From positions 1-5,969 of the forward strand of contig DAOVYW010000156.1 of assembly GCA_030635415.1 (NCBI GenBank): a DNA stretch of 5,969 nucleotides, read 5' to 3'. The notes under the pieces are model-generated. The model was not told where the DNA came from. It saw only the letters and a list, made by a program, of their open reading frames with translations, and made no database searches. Source of the stretch: Candidatus Firestoneibacteriota bacterium (GTDB lineage Bacteria; Oederibacteriota; JAAXVQ01; JAUVAV01). The stretch's first letter is position 1; each line of letters opens with the position of its first letter. A program made the translations under genes and the position numbers. Positions 5,104 to 5,969 of the stretch are shown here, piece by piece.

Positions 5104-5969
5104 TTGTTATGCAAAACCGCATAACCCACCCTGCGAATCAACAAGTAGCCGCAATTGGGACAATAGGTATTTTCCCCTTCATCACCGGTCACATTACCTA
5201 AATAAACATATTTCAGCCCTTCCCGCAATGCCATATTTCTGGCGTTATGTAATTCGGACACCGGGGTCTTGGGATAATTCGGCATGCGGTAACACGGCAT
5301 AAATCGCGAGAAAAACAAAGGCGTTTCCGGGCCCAATTTTTCCCGTACAAAGCGGCATAAACGAGCCACTTGCTCGGGAGAGTCATTTCTTCCGGGCACA
5401 ACCAGATTCACGACTTCCAGTTGAACACCGTGATTAGCCACGATCTCAAGCGCTTTAAGTACCGGTATCAGAGAACCGCCGACCACACGATGATAATATT
5501 TTTGGTCAAAACCTTTAAGATCGATTTTAACCACATCCAGGTCAGGTAAAATCCGCTTGAGCGGCTCTGGGTTAATATATGCCCCGGTGATTACCACGTT
5601 GTATAAACCGGCTTGCTTGGCCAGGCGTGCTGTCTCTGCCATATACTCGTAAAACACAACCGGCTCTGAATAAGTATACGCTATGGAGCTGCAGCCGTAC
5701 TGCCTAGCAGCTTCAACAATCTGCGGAGGGAGCAATTTCCGGAAAGGCAAGGTTTCGGGTTCAGCCTGGGAAAGGCTCCAGTTCTGGCAAAAATCACAGC
5801 TCAGATTGCATCCGGCCGTAGCCAGGGAAAATGTCCGGCTTCCGGGAAGCAGGTGGAAAACGGGTTTTTTCTCAATCGGATCTATATGGACCGCTGCCGG
5901 CCGGCCGTAAACCAAGGTATGCAGCTTTCCGCCCATATTCACCCGGACACGACATTGGCCTTTCATACC
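5013..5969 (-). CDS. amrS: AmmeMemoRadiSam radical SAM enzyme (5' end off window)
   Basis: Radical SAM protein of the AmmeMemoRadiSam system; 317 residues are readable from the ATG at 5964-5966. The cluster motif CNLSCDFC gives Cys53, Cys57 and Cys60 (CxxxCxxC) for a 4Fe-4S cluster that cleaves S-adenosylmethionine. It is preceded by the family pattern HIDPIEKKPVFHLLPGS and followed by QNWSLSQ. A C-terminal zinc ribbon has CPNC (269, 272) and CPRC (294, 297). The frame stays open to the window edge (a Gly codon precedes the first Met), and family members normally begin with a further Cys-rich stretch of a few dozen residues, so this Met is probably internal and the gene continues past 5969. 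The reaction is unknown in most cases; the partner proteins are AMMECR1 and MEMO, here fused downstream. The last 30 codons and stop lie in the 107-bp repeat. The tail after the usual IPGIW end is 12 residues longer than I expect. Confidence 0.93.
   Translation of the reverse strand, partial: GMKGQCRVRVNMGGKLHTLVYGRPAAVHIDPIEKKPVFHLLPGSRTFSLATAGCNLSCDFCQNWSLSQAEPETLPFRKLLPPQIVEAARQYGCSSIAYTYSEPVVFYEYMAETARLAKQAGLYNVVITGAYINPEPLKRILPDLDVVKIDLKGFDQKYYHRVVGGSLIPVLKALEIVANHGVQLEVVNLVVPGRNDSPEQVARLCRFVREKLGPETPLFFSRFMPCYRMPNYPKTPVSELHNARNMALREGLKYVYLGNVTGDEGENTYCPNCGYLLIRRVGYAVLHNKLKHGQCPRCREAIPGIWKHTRRPVASKGE

Overview
The window reads as bacterial genomic DNA of moderate GC: two 60-base stretches counted in the flanking genes gave about 48% and 55% G+C. 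Ribosome binding sites are strong, TTG is probably used as a start, and there is an AmmeMemoRadiSam locus of the kind common in anaerobic bacteria. A Clostridia/Peptococcaceae-like anaerobe is my best guess, but nothing in the sequence fixes the taxon.

Layout. Positions 1-266 hold a possible start of a divergent minus-strand gene and the promoter/leader of the first plus-strand gene. Positions 267-2450 (+) encode a multi-spanning membrane protein with a spermidine-synthase-like (SAM-methyltransferase-fold) domain between two membrane modules. It meets, tail to tail with a 47-base overlap, a minus-strand gene at 2404-3963 encoding an exported lipoprotein that fuses a MEMO domain (AmmeMemoRadiSam protein B) to an AMMECR1 domain (protein A). 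At the far right, 5013-5969 (-) is the 3' part of the matching radical SAM enzyme (AmrS), cut by the window edge. The original operon order was evidently amrS -> amrB-A, with only 5 nt between stop and start and the downstream Shine-Dalgarno inside the upstream gene's last codons.

The notable structure is what now separates these two genes. A 937-base AT-rich segment (4060-4996; two sampled 60-base stretches gave 28-30% G+C) is bounded by a 107-bp direct repeat with one mismatch (3953-4059 and 4997-5103). The repeat spans the last 30 codons of amrS plus its stop, the 5-nt gap and the first 11 bases of amrB-A. Because of the duplication both flanking genes stay intact and the downstream gene keeps its own ribosome binding site. 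The segment carries a 251-aa basic protein that I do not recognise (4121-4876, -), with a strong Shine-Dalgarno. This is followed, in an ATGA stop/start overlap, by a 51-aa ORF (3969-4124, -). Its first half lies in the insert and supplies a CxxC; its second half is the duplicated AmrS tail and supplies a second CxxC, so together they make a complete small zinc ribbon. The architecture matches 'insertion with long target duplication', described for mobile restriction-modification genes, but no nuclease or methyltransferase motif is visible in the 251-aa protein.

No rRNA, tRNA, CRISPR array, transposase or integrase was seen.
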